A DNA stretch of 24,652 bases. Origin: an uncultured Acetatifactor sp. (lineage in GTDB: Bacteria > Bacillota > Clostridia > Lachnospirales > Lachnospiraceae). The stretch covers positions 1 to 24,652 of the forward strand of contig CAJTKW010000060.1 in the NCBI GenBank assembly GCA_910577035.1. Direction: 5' to 3'. Below the pieces are notes generated by a model. That model was not told the DNA's origin. It made no database searches and saw only the letters and a list, made by a program, of their open reading frames with translations. Positions 23,017 through 24,652 of this stretch are shown here, piece after piece; positions within the stretch are counted from its first letter, which is position 1, and the number at the start of each line of letters is the position of its first letter. A program made the translations under genes and the position numbers.

Positions 23017-24501
23017 ATGAACAATTTACCCCAGGTAAAGATCGGTATCGTTGCCGTAAGCCGCGACTGCTTCCCCGAGAGCCTGTCTGTGAACAGAAGA
23101 AAGGCGTTGGTGAAGGCCTATACGGAAAAGTACGGCGCAGCAGACATTTATGAGTGCCCTGTCTGTATTGTGGAGAGCGAGATCCATATGGTACAGGCGC
23201 TGGAAGACATTAAGAAAAACGGATGCAATGCCCTGTGTGTGTACCTTGGAAACTTCGGTCCCGAGATCTCCGAGACACTGCTGGCAAAGCATTTTGACGG
23301 GCCGTCCATCTTTGTGGCGGCAGCGGAAGAGAGCCAGGCAGACCTGATGGACGGCCGTGGTGACGCATACTGTGGTATGCTGAATGCCAGCTATAATTTA
23401 AAGCTGCGTAATGTTAAGGCTTATATTCCCGAGTATCCTGTAGGTACTGCCGAGGAATGTGCAGACATGATTAATGAGTTTGTGCCCATTGCCAGGGCTA
23501 TCATCGGACTGTCCGACCTGAAGATTATTTCCTTTGGACCCAGGCCTCTCAATTTCCTGGCATGTAATGCACCGATTAAGCAGCTTTATAATCTGGGAGT
23601 AGAGATCGAAGAGAACTCCGAGCTGGATCTTTTTGAGGCATTCAATAAGCATGCGGGAGACGAGAGGATTCCTGCCAAGGTCAAGGAGATGGCAGAGGAG
23701 CTGGGCGCAGGAAACAAGAAGCCTGAGATTCTGGAGAAGCTGGCTCAGTATGAGCTGACCCTGCTTGACTGGGTGGAGGCACACAGAGGCTATCGGAAGT
23801 ATGTAGCCATTGCCGGAAAGTGCTGGCCTGCATTCCAGACTCAGTTTGGCTTTGTGCCCTGCTATGTAAACAGCCGTCTTACCGGTATGGGAATCCCCGT
23901 ATCCTGTGAGGTGGACATTTATGGCTGTCTGTCCGAGTTCATCGGTACCTGTGTCAGCGCAGATGCCGTTACCCTGCTGGACATCAATAACTCCGTTCCT
24001 GCAGATATGTTCAAAGAGGCTATTGAGGGCAAGTTCCCTTATACCCACAAGGATACCTTCATGGGCTTCCACTGCGGTAATACCTGTACCAAGAAGCTGG
24101 CGTTCTGTGAGATGAAGTATCAGAAAATCATGGCCCGCAGCCTGCCTGTAGAGGTTACCAATGGCACCCTGGAGGGCGACATCATGCCTGGCGACATCAC
24201 CTTCTATCGCCTGCAGTCCACTGCGGATAACAAGCTCCGCGCTTACATTGCCCAGGGCGAAGTACTGAACGTGCCCAGCAAGTCCTTCGGCGGTATCGGT
24301 GTGTTTGCAATCCCTGAGATGGGACGTTTCTACCGTCATGTCTTGATTGAGAAGAATTATCCTCATCATGGTGCGGTAGCATTCGGACACTTCGGAAAGG
24401 CTCTGTATGAGGTATTTAAGTATATCGGAGTTCCTGTGGAGGATCTGAATTATAACCAGCCCAAGTCCCTGCCGTATCCTACGGAGAATCCGTTCTGCTG
24501 A
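23017..24501 (+). CDS. L-fucose/L-arabinose isomerase-family protein
   Basis: A 494-residue protein of the L-fucose isomerase/L-arabinose isomerase superfamily, which interconverts aldoses and ketoses using Mn2+. Likely metal ligands are Glu298 (C-E-V-D-I-Y-G), Asp322 (L-L-D-I-N-N) and a C-terminal His (P-H-H-G at 449-452, or G-H-F-G-K at 457-461). It is shorter than E. coli FucI (about 590 residues) and nearer to AraA in length. The substrate is unresolved: L-fucose, D-arabinose, L-arabinose or another sugar. With xylulokinase upstream, the pathway could convert an aldopentose to a ketopentose phosphate. An AGGAGG ribosome binding site precedes the ATG. Confidence 0.88.
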   Translation: MNNLPQVKIGIVAVSRDCFPESLSVNRRKALVKAYTEKYGAADIYECPVCIVESEIHMVQALEDIKKNGCNALCVYLGNFGPEISETLLAKHFDGPSIFVAAAEESQADLMDGRGDAYCGMLNASYNLKLRNVKAYIPEYPVGTAEECADMINEFVPIARAIIGLSDLKIISFGPRPLNFLACNAPIKQLYNLGVEIEENSELDLFEAFNKHAGDERIPAKVKEMAEELGAGNKKPEILEKLAQYELTLLDWVEAHRGYRKYVAIAGKCWPAFQTQFGFVPCYVNSRLTGMGIPVSCEVDIYGCLSEFIGTCVSADAVTLLDINNSVPADMFKEAIEGKFPYTHKDTFMGFHCGNTCTKKLAFCEMKYQKIMARSLPVEVTNGTLEGDIMPGDITFYRLQSTADNKLRAYIAQGEVLNVPSKSFGGIGVFAIPEMGRFYRHVLIEKNYPHHGAVAFGHFGKALYEVFKYIGVPVEDLNYNQPKSLPYPTENPFC

Positions 24502-24560
24502 GGAGAGCGGGAAGGCTGTGGCCGTGTAATGGAAAATATATAATAATATGAAATGTATGA

Positions 24561-24596
24561 AAGAACGCTTTCAGGCTTTCACCTGGAAGCGTTCTT
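24561..24596 (+). terminator. Terminator hairpin of the sugar operon
   Basis: AAGAACGCTT (24561-24570) pairs exactly with AAGCGTTCTT (24587-24596), with an inner CAGG/CCTG stem after one mismatch. The right arm ends in TTCTT but the U-tract is cut short by ATACT, consistent with insertion of the following intron-like sequence at the end of the terminator. Confidence 0.75.
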
Positions 24597-24601
24597 ATAC
24601 T

Positions 24602-24652
24602 GTATGACGGGCACGCCGTCAGTCTGTGGTGAAAGTCCACAAGGGGCGTAGT
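24602..24652 (+). mobile_element. 5' end of a group IIC intron (partial, runs off the window)
   Basis: From GTATG (24602-24606, compare the group II 5' consensus GUGYG) the sequence can form GACGG-n5-CCGTC and GTGG-n7-CCAC. It contains CAGTCTGTGGTGAAAGTCC, which closely parallels the start of the Oceanobacillus iheyensis group IIC intron as I recall it (CAGUCUAUAGGGUGAGAGUCC). Placement a few bases after a terminator stem is the known target choice of group IIC introns. The reverse transcriptase would lie beyond the window. Confidence 0.6.

Overview
The window looks like a chromosomal stretch from a low-to-mid-GC Firmicute, most likely a Lachnospiraceae-type gut Clostridium relative. This rests on strong AGGAGG-type ribosome binding sites, TTGACA/TATAAT-like promoters, the mix of small regulators, and a xylulokinase/DUF4867/L-fucose-isomerase-like sugar cluster. 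Names are family recognition from the sequence; no database search was run.

Region by region. (1) 1-262 holds a 131-bp-period tandem repeat, two copies identical over 97 bp, rich in hairpins and carrying an extended -10 box. (2) 263-2024 holds two GNAT acetyltransferases and an AlkD-like DNA glycosylase. (3) 2042-11943 is one five-gene forward operon: a GHKL ATPase with a C-terminal PD-(D/E)XK-like nuclease, followed by jetA, jetB, jetC and jetD of a Wadjet-type SMC anti-plasmid/anti-phage system (TIGR02677/78/80/79 lineage). The jet genes are tightly packed or overlapping. (4) 11864-14165 has a reverse MFS (sugar-type) transporter, whose 3' end overlaps jetD by 80 bp, and a divergent AraC-type regulator. 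(5) 14168-16828 has a reverse dCache/HD-GYP c-di-GMP phosphodiesterase and a divergent MerR/GyrI-type regulator. (6) 16994-19267, all reverse, has a PPOX-fold flavoprotein, an XRE-PPOX fusion, and an unusual XRE regulator carrying MotA-like and FliG-C-like domains. (7) 19456-20603 has an M23-like protein convergent with a NUDIX hydrolase. (8) 20716-24596 is a forward sugar operon: xylulokinase, DUF4867 protein, L-fucose/L-arabinose isomerase-family enzyme, and a terminator hairpin. (9) 24602-24652 appears to be the first ~50 nt of a group IIC intron placed just after that terminator.

How the genes may work together. In Wadjet systems JetA/B/C form a loop-extruding SMC complex and JetD is a toprim-containing nuclease that cuts circular DNA. 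Here an extra ATPase-nuclease precedes jetA and probably shares its mRNA, so it could be a second effector or an accessory of the same defense unit; this is the best candidate for an undescribed system. The second standout is the regulator at 18320-19267, which joins DNA binding to parts resembling both sides of the flagellar stator-rotor interface, with no flagellar gene nearby. The distal operon probably isomerises a pentose or 6-deoxyhexose to a ketose that the kinase phosphorylates.

No gene-free stretch exceeds 300 bases; the longest (1-262, 13052-13271) are described under repeats and promoters. No tRNA, rRNA, CRISPR array or complete insertion sequence was seen.
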